A DNA stretch of 64,000 bases from Methylosarcina fibrata AML-C10 (GTDB lineage Bacteria; Pseudomonadota; Gammaproteobacteria; Methylococcales; Methylomonadaceae), in the NCBI RefSeq assembly GCF_000372865.1, contig NZ_KB889965.1, forward strand, positions 3,679,786 to 3,743,785, read 5' to 3'. The first letter of the stretch is position 1; every line of letters starts with the position of its first letter. This document shows positions 42,400 through 51,921 of the stretch, piece after piece. A program made the position numbers and the translations under genes. The notes below the pieces were generated by a model. That model had not been told where the DNA came from. It was given only the letters and a program-made list of their open reading frames with translations, and ran no database searches.

Positions 42400-43005
42400 T
42401 CAATTCGTTTTCATCAATCCGTCCAGCGTCAGGCCGCAACTGGGCACGAAAGCCTGCATGAAAAACACGACCTCCGGCTGTTGGCAAGCGGCCAGGGCCG
42501 AGGCCAGTTGCTCTGCCGCCAGTTCGAACTCGGCGTTGCCCGCCTTTAACTCGGCCTGACATTTCAGGTAGGCTGAAATTTTGTCGGCCGCCTTGATGAT
42601 TTGCACATGCTCTTCCGGCATCAGATCATGATGAATGAGCGCCTGAAAATCGGCCCGCAACGCTTCCGGCAACAAGTTCAGAAGCTCCAGTTCCGCCTGT
42701 TTTTCGATTTGCTTGTAAGCGCTGGTGATGGCTTCCGAATGATATTTGATCGGCGTCGGCAAATCGCCGGTGATCACTTCGGTGATGTCGTGGTAAAGAG
42801 CCGCCGCCGCAATCGCATTGGCGTCGAGACAACTGCCGTAATAACGGTTTTTGATCAAGGCCAGGGTATGCGCAATGACCGACACTTCCCAGCTATGCTC
42901 CATCACGTTTTCTTCATGGGCATTGCGCTTCAATCCCCAGCGTTTTATCCATCTCAGCCGGGACAAATAGGCATAAAAACTGCTGCTTTCCACTATCTCC
43001 GCCAT
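42400..43005 (-). CDS. HD-domain 5'-deoxynucleotidase (YfbR-like)
   Basis: YfbR removes phosphate from deoxyribonucleoside 5'-monophosphates. The roughly 201-residue protein has the HD-domain metal ligands in VMEHSWEV, LYHDITEV and KAADKISAYLKC, and matches E. coli YfbR along its length (GDLPTPIKYHSEAI). I place the start at the ATG at 43005 (MAEIVESSSFYAYL), which gives the family N-terminus; an ATG eight codons upstream is an alternative. It is divergent from ylqF. Confidence 0.9.
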   Translation of the reverse strand: MAEIVESSSFYAYLSRLRWIKRWGLKRNAHEENVMEHSWEVSVIAHTLALIKNRYYGSCLDANAIAAAALYHDITEVITGDLPTPIKYHSEAITSAYKQIEKQAELELLNLLPEALRADFQALIHHDLMPEEHVQIIKAADKISAYLKCQAELKAGNAEFELAAEQLASALAACQQPEVVFFMQAFVPSCGLTLDGLMKTN

Positions 43006-43140
43006 GATCTTGCTTCGAATCGATTTCATCAATAAAACTAACGCGGCCGCCGACCGTCCAAAGCGTTTGCCGGACGACTCATCTTCGCTTCGCCGGACCG
43101 TTGATGTTTAAATATATCATTTTGCCTACAACATAACATC

Positions 43141-44067
43141 ATGTCTATCCAGTGGTATCCCGGCCATATGCACAAGGCCGGCAAAGAGATTCAATCGCTC
43201 CTCCCGGAAATCGATCTGATCATCGAAGTTCTGGATGCGCGCATTCCGTTCAGCAGCAGCAATCCTTTGCTGGCCGGCTTCCGCGGCGTCAAGCCCTGCA
43301 TCAAGGTGCTCAATAAAAGCGATCTGGCCGACCCCGGCATCACCCGGCAATGGCAGTCCCATTTCGAGCGGGACCAGGACGTCAAAGCGTTGGCGTTAAC
43401 CATCCGTCAACCGGAAAAATTCAGTCAGATTCGGGATTTATGCCGGCAAATGCTGCCTGCCAAAAGCGACGCCCGCAAATCCATCCATGCGTTGATCATG
43501 GGCATACCGAACGTGGGCAAATCGACGCTGATCAACAAGCTGGCGGGCCGGATCATCGCCAAAACCGGCAACGAGCCGGCCATTACCCAGCGCCAGCAGC
43601 GGATCGATATCGGCGACCGCATCATTTTATTCGACACGCCCGGCATGCTTTGGCCCAACATCGAAAACAGAAACAGCGGTTATCGCCTGGCCGTCACCGG
43701 CGCAGTCAAGGATACCGCCATTGAGCACGAACTGATCGCCTTGTTCGCGGCCGGCTTTTTGTTACATCATTACCCCGATTATTTGAGAGCCCGTTTTCAG
43801 ATCGAACCGCTTCCCGAAAATGACCAGGGTCTCCTCGAGGCAATCGGCAGAAAACGCGGGTGTCTTCGCGCCGGCGGACTCGTCGATATGGACAAAGCCG
43901 CCAAAATTTTATTGTCGGAAGTGCGAACGGGTGCGCTGGGACCGATCAGCCTGGAAACGCCTTCGGTCATGGCGCAGGAACTCGTCGAGCTGTCGCTTCT
44001 TCGAGAGCGGAAGGAAGCTCAAAAAAAAGCCAGAAAACAACAATGGAAGAACGGCAGGAGCTCCTGA
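43141..44067 (+). CDS. ylqF: Ribosome biogenesis GTPase YlqF/RbgA
   Basis: This is a 308-residue circularly permuted GTPase acting in late assembly of the 50S subunit. The motif order is permuted: G4 NKSDLAD (about 59), then G1 GIPNVGKST (about 122-130), G3 DTPGMLWP (about 166), with the C-terminal ANTAR-like RNA-binding region. The N-terminal IQWYPGHMHKA is diagnostic of YlqF. It converges with selO, 5 bp apart. Confidence 0.95.
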   Translation: MSIQWYPGHMHKAGKEIQSLLPEIDLIIEVLDARIPFSSSNPLLAGFRGVKPCIKVLNKSDLADPGITRQWQSHFERDQDVKALALTIRQPEKFSQIRDLCRQMLPAKSDARKSIHALIMGIPNVGKSTLINKLAGRIIAKTGNEPAITQRQQRIDIGDRIILFDTPGMLWPNIENRNSGYRLAVTGAVKDTAIEHELIALFAAGFLLHHYPDYLRARFQIEPLPENDQGLLEAIGRKRGCLRAGGLVDMDKAAKILLSEVRTGALGPISLETPSVMAQELVELSLLRERKEAQKKARKQQWKNGRSS

Positions 44068-44072
44068 CTCGT

Positions 44073-45692
44073 TCAGGAACTGCACGACAGCATTGAACAT
44101 CCGGCCCGGGTTCGGGCCCAATCCGGACGCCTGGCCGCAAACAATTCCCGGCCGGGCTGTTCGTCGTAAGGGCGCCGCAGCAACTCCAGCAACTCGTTCA
44201 CCATGTCAAAATCGCCTTGTTCTGCTTTGTCGATGGCGAGCTGGGCCAGATAGTTGCGCAGCACATACTTGGGATTAACAGCATTCATTCGGCTGCGCCT
44301 CGTTTCGTCCGCGACGCCGTCCTGTTGCAGGCGCCGGACGTAGCGCTCAAGCCAGAGCGACAGGCGTCTCCGGTAGTCGGGAGTCAACTGTTCCGGCACG
44401 TAATACGCCTCGCCGAAAAAGCCCGCGCCGGACTGTGCCGTCAGCGCATTCAGGAAGTCGTCAGTGGTCTCCATCCGGGCGAGTCTTCTGAAGAAAAGAG
44501 TCATGTCCGTTTCGGCCGCCTGCAACAGCGCCAGCAGTTCGTCGATCAACTCCTCGTCCACATCCGGACGGTAGGACACGAGACCCAGCTTGCCCGCCAT
44601 CATGGCTTGCCAGCCTCGTTCGAAGGTTTCCGCGTATTGATTCATCGCCTGCTGCAAGGGTTCCACCTCTTCGATTAAAGGATAAACGGCATTGGCGAGC
44701 TGTCCCAGATTCCAGAACGCGATGTGCGGCTGGTGTCCGAACCGGTATCGCCGTTCGGCCGCATCCGTCGTGTTCGGCGTCCAGTCGGGATCGTAATTCT
44801 CCAGCCAGCCGTAAGGGCCGTAATCGATGGTCAGGCCCAGAATCGACATGTTGTCGGTGTTCATGACGCCGTGCACGAAGCCTACCCGTTGCCAGTGCAC
44901 GATCATTTCCGCCGTTCTGCGGCAGACTTCGGTGAACCATTCGACGTACACCTTGGGGGACGGCTCTCCCAAATGGGGAAAATCGGTGTGGATCGTATAG
45001 TCGGTAAACTGCTTCAGCAAAGCCAGATCGTTGCGCGCGGCAAAAATCTGGAAATTGCCGAAGCGGGTAAACGACGGCGCCACCCGGCAGACGATCGCCC
45101 CGGGCTCGGCTTTCGGATTGCCGTTGTAAAACATGTCGCGAATCACCTCGTCGCCGGTGGCAATGACGCTCAAGGCCCGGGTCGTCGGCACGCCGAGATG
45201 AAACATGGCTTCGCTGCACAAAAATTCCCGTATCGACGAGCGCAGCACCGCCAGCCCGTCGGCATTGCGGGAATAGGGTGTCGGCCCTGCGCCTTTGAGC
45301 TGCAATGCCCACCGTTCGCCGCGCCGGTTAACGACTTCGCCCAGATTGATCGCGCGGCCGTCGCCCAATTGCCCGGCCCAGTAACCGAACTGGTGCCCGC
45401 CGTAGCAGATCGCATAAGGCGCCATGCCGGCGGTCAACCGGTTGCCGGCAAAGACCTGGACAAACTCATCCGATTCGCACAATTCGGCGGACAAGTCGAG
45501 CAGATCGGCCACTTCCCGTGAATAAGCCACCCGTTGGGGCCGGGAAACGGGGGCAGGCGAGACCAGAGAATAACAGGCGCCGCCGACCTGACGACGATAA
45601 TTGGCGGTTTCCGGATCCGCCGGAAGCTCCCGAACAAAGCGGTTGTCGAAAACGAGATCATCAAGACGATTTATGGGTGCGCGGGAATTCAT
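44073..45692 (-). CDS. selO: Protein adenylyltransferase SelO (YdiU)
   Basis: SelO is a pseudokinase-fold enzyme that AMPylates proteins in the oxidative stress response. The 539 residues (ATG at 45692, MNSRAPINRL) show GHQFGYWAGQLGDGRA, LQLKGAGPTPYSRNADG and GVMNTDNMSILGLTIDYGPYGWLE, holding the ATP and metal site. The C-terminus is SCSS, as in E. coli SelO, where the cysteine pairs with an inner cysteine for redox control. An upstream frame adds 21 residues without conservation. Confidence 0.95.
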   Translation of the reverse strand: MNSRAPINRLDDLVFDNRFVRELPADPETANYRRQVGGACYSLVSPAPVSRPQRVAYSREVADLLDLSAELCESDEFVQVFAGNRLTAGMAPYAICYGGHQFGYWAGQLGDGRAINLGEVVNRRGERWALQLKGAGPTPYSRNADGLAVLRSSIREFLCSEAMFHLGVPTTRALSVIATGDEVIRDMFYNGNPKAEPGAIVCRVAPSFTRFGNFQIFAARNDLALLKQFTDYTIHTDFPHLGEPSPKVYVEWFTEVCRRTAEMIVHWQRVGFVHGVMNTDNMSILGLTIDYGPYGWLENYDPDWTPNTTDAAERRYRFGHQPHIAFWNLGQLANAVYPLIEEVEPLQQAMNQYAETFERGWQAMMAGKLGLVSYRPDVDEELIDELLALLQAAETDMTLFFRRLARMETTDDFLNALTAQSGAGFFGEAYYVPEQLTPDYRRRLSLWLERYVRRLQQDGVADETRRSRMNAVNPKYVLRNYLAQLAIDKAEQGDFDMVNELLELLRRPYDEQPGRELFAARRPDWARTRAGCSMLSCSS

Positions 45693-46059
45693 AACGAGGA
45701 CGCCGGTTAACATAAGGATAAGGCCGATTCTGCGGGCAGGGCAGGAACCTGTCAAGCGCCGGCGGAAACACAGGACTGGGCGCCTGAAGAGGCGTCATTT
45801 ATATCGAAAGCCATTCCCGGAGCTTAAAGACGGCCCGTGGATGAAGAGGATCGATCCGAACGCGCGGCGAGCCGTTTGATTGATTTGCCGTTTCGGCTTC
45901 AGCCAAACCGCCCGGTAAAAACCGGGCTTCCGGTATCAGAACGTTTTCATACGCGTGCAGGAACGGATTTATTCACCCGGGTTCCGTACGCCGGAACCGA
46001 AAATGTTCTAGCGCGAGGAACGACCGAAGCCTTGAACGAACTTTTGCGGCCGCAAGGTA
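45693..46059. other. Intergenic region with a short inverted repeat
   Basis: 367 bp between two minus-strand genes. CCCGGT-AAAA-ACCGGG (45911-45926) is a perfect 6-bp stem that may help end the RTX gene transcript, but it has no T-run. No gene is seen. Confidence 0.4.
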
Positions 46060-46866
46060 TCATTTGTCTTCGAGTTCCGAGGCAGCACAATCGTCGGTAC
46101 CATCGGTATTGCCGTTGTCCAGGCAGTCATCTTTGCCCTTGCCGCCCTCAATGTCGTCGTTGCCGTTGCCGCCGTTGAGGTTATCCTTGCCGTTGCCGCC
46201 GCTCAGGGTGTCGTCGCCGTCGTCGCCGTTGAGGGTGTCCTTGCCGTTGCCTCCGCTCAGAGAGTCGTTGCCGTCGTCGCCGTGCAGATCGTCCTTGCCG
46301 TTGCCGCCCGCCAGCGTGTCATGGCCGGGACCTCCGGTCATTACGTCGTTGCCGTTCTCGCCTTGCAGAACGTCGTCGTCGGCATCGTCCGGCAGATCGG
46401 GGTCGTCGGTGGCATCATCGTCAAAGCCGTAGACGACGTCCTTGCCGTTGCCGCCGAAGATCTCGTCGTTGCCGTAACCGCCGTACAACACGTCCTTGCC
46501 GTTGTTGCCGTAGACGACGTCGTCGCCTTCTCCGGCATCGACCACGTCGTTGCCGTTCCCGGCGCAGATCGTATCGGGGCCGCGGGTGCCGTAGATGACA
46601 TTCTTGCCGCTGCTGCCCTGAATGATCAGACTGTTCACGCCGTCGTTGACGAAAGGCACCGTCTGGCAGTCGCCCGAGCCGTCGCAGACCGTGTACGAGG
46701 TGTTCACCTCGTCGGAGTCGAGCGAAAAATCCGGATGTTTTTTGGTCAATACGACATCCGCGATCCCATCGGGACACTGCGACGATTTTTTCGCCAGGGC
46801 TACCTCGGCCAATGCCAAGCTCCCCAGGCAGAAACACGCGGCGGCGATCGTTATTTTATTCTTCAT
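46060..46866 (-). CDS. Sec-exported RTX calcium-binding repeat protein
   Basis: This 268-residue protein has a classical signal peptide (ITIAAACFCLGSLALAEVALA, cleavage near residue 25) and about 14 nonapeptide RTX repeats of the form GGxGxDxLx from residue about 90 to 250. They form a Ca2+-binding beta-roll and are interrupted once by an acidic insert (DDDATDDPDLPDDADDD). Cysteine pairs bracket the repeats. RTX proteins usually leave through type I secretion with an uncleaved C-terminal signal; a Sec signal and no type I genes nearby suggest a periplasmic or outer-surface protein. Function is unknown. The repeats are also visible as 27-bp units at the DNA level. Confidence 0.88.
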   Translation of the reverse strand: MKNKITIAAACFCLGSLALAEVALAKKSSQCPDGIADVVLTKKHPDFSLDSDEVNTSYTVCDGSGDCQTVPFVNDGVNSLIIQGSSGKNVIYGTRGPDTICAGNGNDVVDAGEGDDVVYGNNGKDVLYGGYGNDEIFGGNGKDVVYGFDDDATDDPDLPDDADDDVLQGENGNDVMTGGPGHDTLAGGNGKDDLHGDDGNDSLSGGNGKDTLNGDDGDDTLSGGNGKDNLNGGNGNDDIEGGKGKDDCLDNGNTDGTDDCAASELEDK

Positions 46867-47100
46867 TACAGATTCCTGAATTTAAAGTATGAAAAGGAGC
46901 AATCCTTATTGCAATGCTCCGAATTTATGACCTTATGGTTTAAAAATATATCGGAACTTCTTGGTTAATCGAGTTTTTAATAAAAATACCAAAAGTCGGT
47001 GCTGAATTAAAGTTTTATCTCGGCCCAAGCCGGACAATCGTCCATCCGGCTGATATTGATAAGCGGAGAAATACCTTTTAGCGGACGAACCTGGCCGGAA
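46867..47100. other. AT-rich intergenic region
   Basis: 234 bp between two minus-strand genes; it probably holds the promoter of the RTX gene. No gene or RNA is seen. Confidence 0.4.
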
Positions 47101-48120
47101 TCAATCGTCATCCTCGGCAATTTTTCCCCGCAACTCTTCCGATAACAGCAATTGACCGCCGACAGTAACGACTTGTTCTCCCGGGAGAATCGTCCCACTG
47201 ATGAAATAACCGTCGCCCATCGGCGCGGGAGTTTCCAGCAAGCGCCGGCTGAACCGCTTTTCTCCGTTTTTAACATAAACGAATTGCTGGTCCATCGACC
47301 AGAGAACGGCCGAGGTTGGCACGGCCACTCCTTCCAAGGCGGTCCGGTCCTCCGGTATCCAGGCGCTGACGCTCATTCCGGGGAGGATCTCCCTGGCTTG
47401 GGTCCGGAAAAAATAACTGATTCCTTGTATCGGCGCATCGGTCTGGGGAGCCTGTGAAACGAAGCCGGCTTCCCGAGCCTTGCCCCGATTGCCGGCGGCA
47501 TCGACAAAAATTGTCCGAATCCCGTCAGCCAGCCTTCGCCCGGAAGGCAGAGTGATTTGCAGCAGAATGTCTTGACCCGACAAAAAAGCGTCCAGATGGC
47601 CGGAATCGGCGGTCATCGCCCAGCCGGTCAGCGGTTCGCCCCAGTTCAGACGGGCTTCATTGACAATGGCCTGCAACCGATAGTGGCTGGCATCGACTTG
47701 CGACTGATCGACCCGCCATTGGGATTGCTGCTCTTGCAATCTCCGTTTCGGCGCCACGCCGTGCGTCAACAAATCCTGCACCCGTTTCATCCCTTCCCGG
47801 GACTGAATCAGTTTTGCCTGCGCGCTGCTGCCGTCGGTTAACGCCTGCAGGTATTGATGTCTTAACGCCAGTAACGGCTGCAGATTGACCGCTTTGCCAT
47901 AGGCCATAAACTCCGGCCGATGCCTGACCGGCCGCGCTTCCATCGTTTGCAGACCGGCCATGCGCTGTGCTTCCCGGCTCAGTTCGATGACGGGATAACG
48001 GTCGGTTGTAGCCGGTTCCGGCGGCTCCGGATAAATTTCGGCAAGAATGGCGGCATGACCGGTAAAAAATAAAATCAGGAGGCGGGCGATAAAAAAAAGA
48101 GTTTGGAAAATAACGAACAT
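47101..48120 (-). CDS. Orphan RND-type periplasmic adaptor (membrane fusion protein)
   Basis: The 339-residue protein begins with a hydrophobic segment (IFQTLFFIARLLILFFTGHAAILA) that can act as signal or anchor. The body looks like a CusB/HlyD-type adaptor: a short helical hairpin (about 95-160), a beta-barrel region with QITLPSGRRLADGIRTIFVD, and a membrane-proximal end with GEQVVTVGGQLLLSEELRG. There is no adjacent RND pump or outer-membrane channel in either direction, and the lipoyl half-motifs are weak. It may be a diverged orphan serving a pump elsewhere. Confidence 0.7.
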   Translation of the reverse strand: MFVIFQTLFFIARLLILFFTGHAAILAEIYPEPPEPATTDRYPVIELSREAQRMAGLQTMEARPVRHRPEFMAYGKAVNLQPLLALRHQYLQALTDGSSAQAKLIQSREGMKRVQDLLTHGVAPKRRLQEQQSQWRVDQSQVDASHYRLQAIVNEARLNWGEPLTGWAMTADSGHLDAFLSGQDILLQITLPSGRRLADGIRTIFVDAAGNRGKAREAGFVSQAPQTDAPIQGISYFFRTQAREILPGMSVSAWIPEDRTALEGVAVPTSAVLWSMDQQFVYVKNGEKRFSRRLLETPAPMGDGYFISGTILPGEQVVTVGGQLLLSEELRGKIAEDDD

Positions 48121-48415
48121 ACTGAAGATGAAACACCCTTATGACATGGCATAAAGTATAATACCTTCAGCCAGGTATATCCTAATCAGGCGGGAACAAG
48201 CACACCTCAACGATTGCGTTTAACGACGAAATTTTCCATGCCGAAGGCACGCGCTGTTAACGGGCACTTTGTATTTGCAAAATCAATAAATACCGTGCTG
48301 ATAAAGTCGGAAAGAACGGTATTTGCACCGGGCGCAACCTAGCACTTTCAAAATGGCTTGTTTACCAGAAAAAATTGGCCTTTGGGCTTTGATTTCCACT
48401 TAATTGGAGAAGAAC

Positions 48416-48799
48416 ATGAGTAATTTGCCGAAAAACTTGAAATACGCGGCCTCGCACGAATGGGCGCAACTGGAAAACGACAATAAAGTGCGCGTGGGCA
48501 TCACCGACTTCGCTCAGCAACAATTGGGCGATCTGGTTTTCGTCGAGCTGCCCGAACCCGGCCGCAAAGTCAAGGCGCAAGAGCAGTGCGCCGTCGTCGA
48601 GTCGGTGAAAACGGCGTCGGACATATTCAGCCCGGTCAGCGGTGAAATCGTCGAGATTAACGGCGAATTAACGGACGAGCCCGAAATGGTCAATTCGGAT
48701 CCTTATCAGTCCTGGCTGTTCTGCATCAAAGCGGACGACCTGTCCGGACTCGACCGCCTGATGGATGCGGACCAATACCGGTCCCTGATTGAAGAATGA
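48416..48799 (+). CDS. gcvH: Glycine cleavage system H protein
   Basis: GcvH carries the aminomethyl group on a lipoyl lysine between the P and T proteins. The 127-residue protein has the lipoylation site VESVKTASD near residue 65 and the usual [33 protein letters not shown]. The ATG at 48416 has a strong GGAGAAG site. gcvT and gcvP are not in the window, so this copy stands alone; it may serve the chromosomal system or lipoate relay. Confidence 0.96.
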   Translation: MSNLPKNLKYAASHEWAQLENDNKVRVGITDFAQQQLGDLVFVELPEPGRKVKAQEQCAVVESVKTASDIFSPVSGEIVEINGELTDEPEMVNSDPYQSWLFCIKADDLSGLDRLMDADQYRSLIEE

Positions 48800-48896
48800 G
48801 AGTTCGATCGAAGGACTCCGCCGGCCTCGGCAACGCTCTTTCCCTAAATTTATTCGGTTTCAGTAATTTACTAACGATCCATTTATCGCAAACAAT

Positions 48897-49256
48897 ATGG
48901 CTAACCAAAATGCAACCGGTGTGAAACGATTGTTTAACGCCTGCCTGTTTTCGGCGGCGGGATTTAAAGCAACCTGGACTCATGAAGAAGCATTCCGGCA
49001 GGAAGTCCTCCTGTTTGTCGTCACCACCCCGCTGGCCATCTGGCTGGGCGAGACCGTGATTGAAAAACTACTGTTGATCGGAAGCGTGGTTTTGGTATTG
49101 TTGGTGGAATTATTGAATTCCGCCATCGAAGCCGTCGTCGACCGAGTCGGGCTGGAACGTCATGAATTATCCGGCCGGGCGAAAGATATCGGTTCCGCGG
49201 CCGTGATGCTGTCGCTCGTTTGGGCCGGCGTATCGTGGTTGTTAATTTTATTGTAA
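48897..49256 (+). CDS. dgkA: Diacylglycerol kinase
   Basis: This is a 119-residue three-span membrane kinase that returns diacylglycerol to phosphatidic acid. The catalytic signature VLLVELLNSAIEAVVDRVG (E..NSAIE.VVD) is complete, and an N-terminal amphipathic helix precedes it. It is followed by the PfkB-type kinase after 11 bp, probably in one transcript. Confidence 0.95.
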   Translation: MANQNATGVKRLFNACLFSAAGFKATWTHEEAFRQEVLLFVVTTPLAIWLGETVIEKLLLIGSVVLVLLVELLNSAIEAVVDRVGLERHELSGRAKDIGSAAVMLSLVWAGVSWLLILL

Positions 49257-49267
49257 AGGGGAATTCA

Positions 49268-50203
49268 ATGAGTGCTTTGATTTGTGGCTCCATGGCGTAC
49301 GATACCATCATGGTATTTCACGACCGTTTTAAAAATCATATCCTGCCGGACAAGGTGCATATTTTGAACGTATCCTTTCTGGTGCCGGTGATGCGGCGCG
49401 AATTCGGCGGCTGCGCCGGGAACATCGCGTACAATCTGAAATTGCTGGGCGAAGACCCTTTGATCATGGCGACGGTCGGCCACGATTTCGAGCCCTACAT
49501 GCAGTGGCTTTGCCAGAACGGCCTGTCCCGGGAATTCATCCGCATCCTGGACAACAATTATACCGGACAAGCGTACATCACCACCGACGAAGACGATAAC
49601 CAGATTACGGCCTTCCATCCGGGCGCGATGAATTCGTCGCACCTGAATTCGGTTCCGGTCGGACGGGAGGACATAGGCATCGGGATTGTCTCCCCGGACG
49701 GCAAGGAAGGCATGCTGCTGCATGCGAAACAATTCAGCGAGCTGGACATTCCTTTTATTTTTGATCCGGGCCAGGGGATTCCCATGTTCACCGGGGAAGA
49801 ACTGATCCAGTTCCTGGATCAGGCGACCTGGGTGACGATCAACGATTACGAATCCGAGCTGCTTCAGCAAAAAACCGGCCTGACCTTGAAACAGATCGCC
49901 GAGCGCGTCGAAGCCTTGATCGTAACGCTCGGCGCGCAAGGCTCCAAAGTGTATACGCACGGGCAATGCATCGACATTCCTACGGCCAAGCCGAAGGCTC
50001 TGCTCGACCCGACCGGCTGTGGCGACGCTTACCGGGCCGGAGTATTGTACGGCCTGATGAACGAACTGGACTGGGACATTACCGGCCGCATCGCATCGCT
50101 GATGGGCGCCATTAAAATAGAGCACAGCGGTACGCAAAATCACGCGTTCGATCTGGAGACCTTCAAGGAGCGATACCGCGCCAACTTCGGCTCCTCGTTT
50201 TGA
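49268..50203 (+). CDS. PfkB-family sugar or nucleoside kinase (adenosine-kinase-like)
   Basis: This 311-residue ribokinase-fold enzyme has the N-terminal GGCAGNIAYNLKLLG substrate motif (about 45) and the C-terminal catalytic DPTGCGDAYRAGVLYGL with the base Asp (about 255). The anion-hole Ala of the usual GAGD is Cys here. Comparable proteobacterial proteins are annotated as adenosine kinase or carbohydrate kinase; the substrate cannot be told from sequence. The start at ATG 49268 has a GGGGAATT site; an upstream frame overlaps dgkA. Confidence 0.87.
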   Translation: MSALICGSMAYDTIMVFHDRFKNHILPDKVHILNVSFLVPVMRREFGGCAGNIAYNLKLLGEDPLIMATVGHDFEPYMQWLCQNGLSREFIRILDNNYTGQAYITTDEDDNQITAFHPGAMNSSHLNSVPVGREDIGIGIVSPDGKEGMLLHAKQFSELDIPFIFDPGQGIPMFTGEELIQFLDQATWVTINDYESELLQQKTGLTLKQIAERVEALIVTLGAQGSKVYTHGQCIDIPTAKPKALLDPTGCGDAYRAGVLYGLMNELDWDITGRIASLMGAIKIEHSGTQNHAFDLETFKERYRANFGSSF

Positions 50204-50252
50204 GAACACCGGACGCAGTTCCATCTTCCTTTTATCGCATTCGACCGGTTAC

Positions 50253-51053
50253 ATGTTAAAAAACACCGAACACTTGCTCGAAATCATGGCCCGCCTGCGC
50301 CATCCCGAACAAGGATGCGCATGGGACTTAAAACAGGATTTCACCACGCTGATCCCGTACGTCATCGAAGAAGCCTACGAAGTGGTCGATGCGATCGAAC
50401 GCAACGATCTGGACGACTTGCGTTCCGAATTGGGCGATCTTCTGCTGCAGGTGGTCTTCCATTCGCAATTGGCGGACGAAAAAGGCCTCTTTGATTTCGA
50501 ACAGGTTGCCGCAAGCATTTGCGACAAGCTGATCCGCAGGCATCCTCACGTCTTTTCCGACACGGTCTTCGCAAGCGACGAAGAACGCCATCAAGCCTGG
50601 GAACGGGCCAAAGCGGAAGAGCGCAAAGAAAAACATCGATCCGCCGCGCCCGCCAGCGTGCTTTCCGGCGTCGCCGCCAGCCTTCCGGCCCTGCTGGAAT
50701 GCGAAAAGATACAGGACCGGGCGGCGCATCACGGTTTCGATTGGCCGGACACCTTGCCGGTTTTCGACAAGGTCATGGAGGAGCTGGAAGAAGTCAGGGA
50801 AGCCTGGAAATCCGGCGACCGGGCGCATGTCCAGGAAGAAGTCGGGGATTTATTGCTGGTGGTCGTCAATCTCGCCCGCCATTTGCAAGTCAATGCCGAA
50901 CTGGCTCTGAAGGAAAGCACGAAAAAGTTCTCCCGCCGTTTTCAATACATTGAACGGCAGGTCGAAGCTTCGGGGCGTACCCTGGCCGACTGCGAACTGG
51001 ACGAACTGGACCGCTACTGGAACGAAGCGAAGCGGGCGCTAAAGAAAACGTAA
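50253..51053 (+). CDS. mazG: Nucleoside triphosphate pyrophosphohydrolase MazG
   Basis: The 266-residue enzyme hydrolyses NTPs and dNTPs to the monophosphate and PPi. Two tandem MazG domains are visible: the N-terminal one with ARLRHPEQGCAWDLKQ and EEAYEVVDAIE..LRSELGDLLLQVVFHS, the C-terminal one with EELEEVREA..VQEEVGDLLLVVVNLAR, each with EExxE...EExxD metal ligands. It is 49 bp downstream of the PfkB gene on the same strand. Confidence 0.96.
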   Translation: MLKNTEHLLEIMARLRHPEQGCAWDLKQDFTTLIPYVIEEAYEVVDAIERNDLDDLRSELGDLLLQVVFHSQLADEKGLFDFEQVAASICDKLIRRHPHVFSDTVFASDEERHQAWERAKAEERKEKHRSAAPASVLSGVAASLPALLECEKIQDRAAHHGFDWPDTLPVFDKVMEELEEVREAWKSGDRAHVQEEVGDLLLVVVNLARHLQVNAELALKESTKKFSRRFQYIERQVEASGRTLADCELDELDRYWNEAKRALKKT

Positions 51054-51162
51054 CGGCAAGCCTTCGGGCAGGTCCGCGAACGCAAAACGAGTCCCGAGCC
51101 GAATTGAACTCGAAATGAGTCCGTTCCATCCAATGGATGACGTGACACAGAGGGGAGCCATC

Positions 51163-51297
51163 ATGGGCATCGGCACGATACTGAAATTAATGGTCTTGAT
51201 GATCTGGCCCGTTTTATTCTTGTTCATCGCTTATTTGCTGAATAAGGAAGGCTTTAAGCGAAAATACCAAGCGATCAAGAAAGAAATCTTCAAATAG
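51163..51297 (+). CDS. Very small membrane protein (44 residues)
   Basis: MGIGTILKLMVLMIWPVLFL and a following short hydrophobic run form one membrane span; a basic tail (NKEGFKRKYQAIKKEIFK) follows. The ATG at 51163 is 7 bp after a GAGGGGAG ribosome site, which supports real translation; a longer frame starting at 51115 is less likely. It lies 110 bp after mazG. The family is not recognised. Confidence 0.6.
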   Translation: MGIGTILKLMVLMIWPVLFLFIAYLLNKEGFKRKYQAIKKEIFK

Positions 51298-51366
51298 CCT
51301 TGCCGGCCGCAAAAACAGCCGGCGGACCGTTTCGCTCACGCCCCGATGCCGGGACGGAACTCGGGA

Positions 51367-51921
51367 TCATTCTCTGACCGGGCGCTTGTCGAGCTTGCGC
51401 TGCAAGGTGCGTCGGTGCATGTTCAAGGCTCTGGCGGCGGCAGAGATGTTACCATCGTACTGCATCAATATTTTCTGCAGATGCTCCCATTCCAGACGCT
51501 TTACCGAAAGCGGATTCTCGCTAATTGAAACGGTCGAGTCGCCTTCGTTTTTGTGCAGGGCATTCAGAATTTCATCCGCATTGGCCGGCTTGGTCAAATA
51601 ATGGACGGCGCCGAGCTTGATGGCTTCGACCGCCGTGGCGATGCTGGCGAAGCCGGTGAGCATGACGCAGGCGGTATTGGCATCGAGGGAAATCAGTTTT
51701 TTTACCAGCTCCAGTCCGGATTCATGGCCGATGCGCAAGTCGATCACCGCGTATTCGGGCAGATACTGTTCGGCCAGGGCAATGCCGCTTTTGACGTCAT
51801 TGGCCACCAGGACCTCGTAATTTCTCTTTTCCAAAGCCGTTTTCAACACCTTGCAATAGGTTTCGTCGTCGTCGACCAGCAGCAGTCTGGGTTTATCAAT
51901 CTCCTGATTCATCTTCATCAT
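51367..51921 (-). CDS. regA: RegA/PrrA-type redox response regulator
   Basis: This 184-residue response regulator has a receiver domain (DDD near 20, phospho-Asp in VIDLRIG, Thr in MLTGFAS, Lys in YLTKPA) and a C-terminal Fis-like HTH with the RegA family mark NISAAARALNMHRRTLQRKL. RegA homologues respond to quinone redox state and control respiratory, carbon- and nitrogen-fixation genes. It overlaps the sensor gene by 26 bp, so the pair is co-translated. Confidence 0.92.
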   Translation of the reverse strand: MMKMNQEIDKPRLLLVDDDETYCKVLKTALEKRNYEVLVANDVKSGIALAEQYLPEYAVIDLRIGHESGLELVKKLISLDANTACVMLTGFASIATAVEAIKLGAVHYLTKPANADEILNALHKNEGDSTVSISENPLSVKRLEWEHLQKILMQYDGNISAAARALNMHRRTLQRKLDKRPVRE

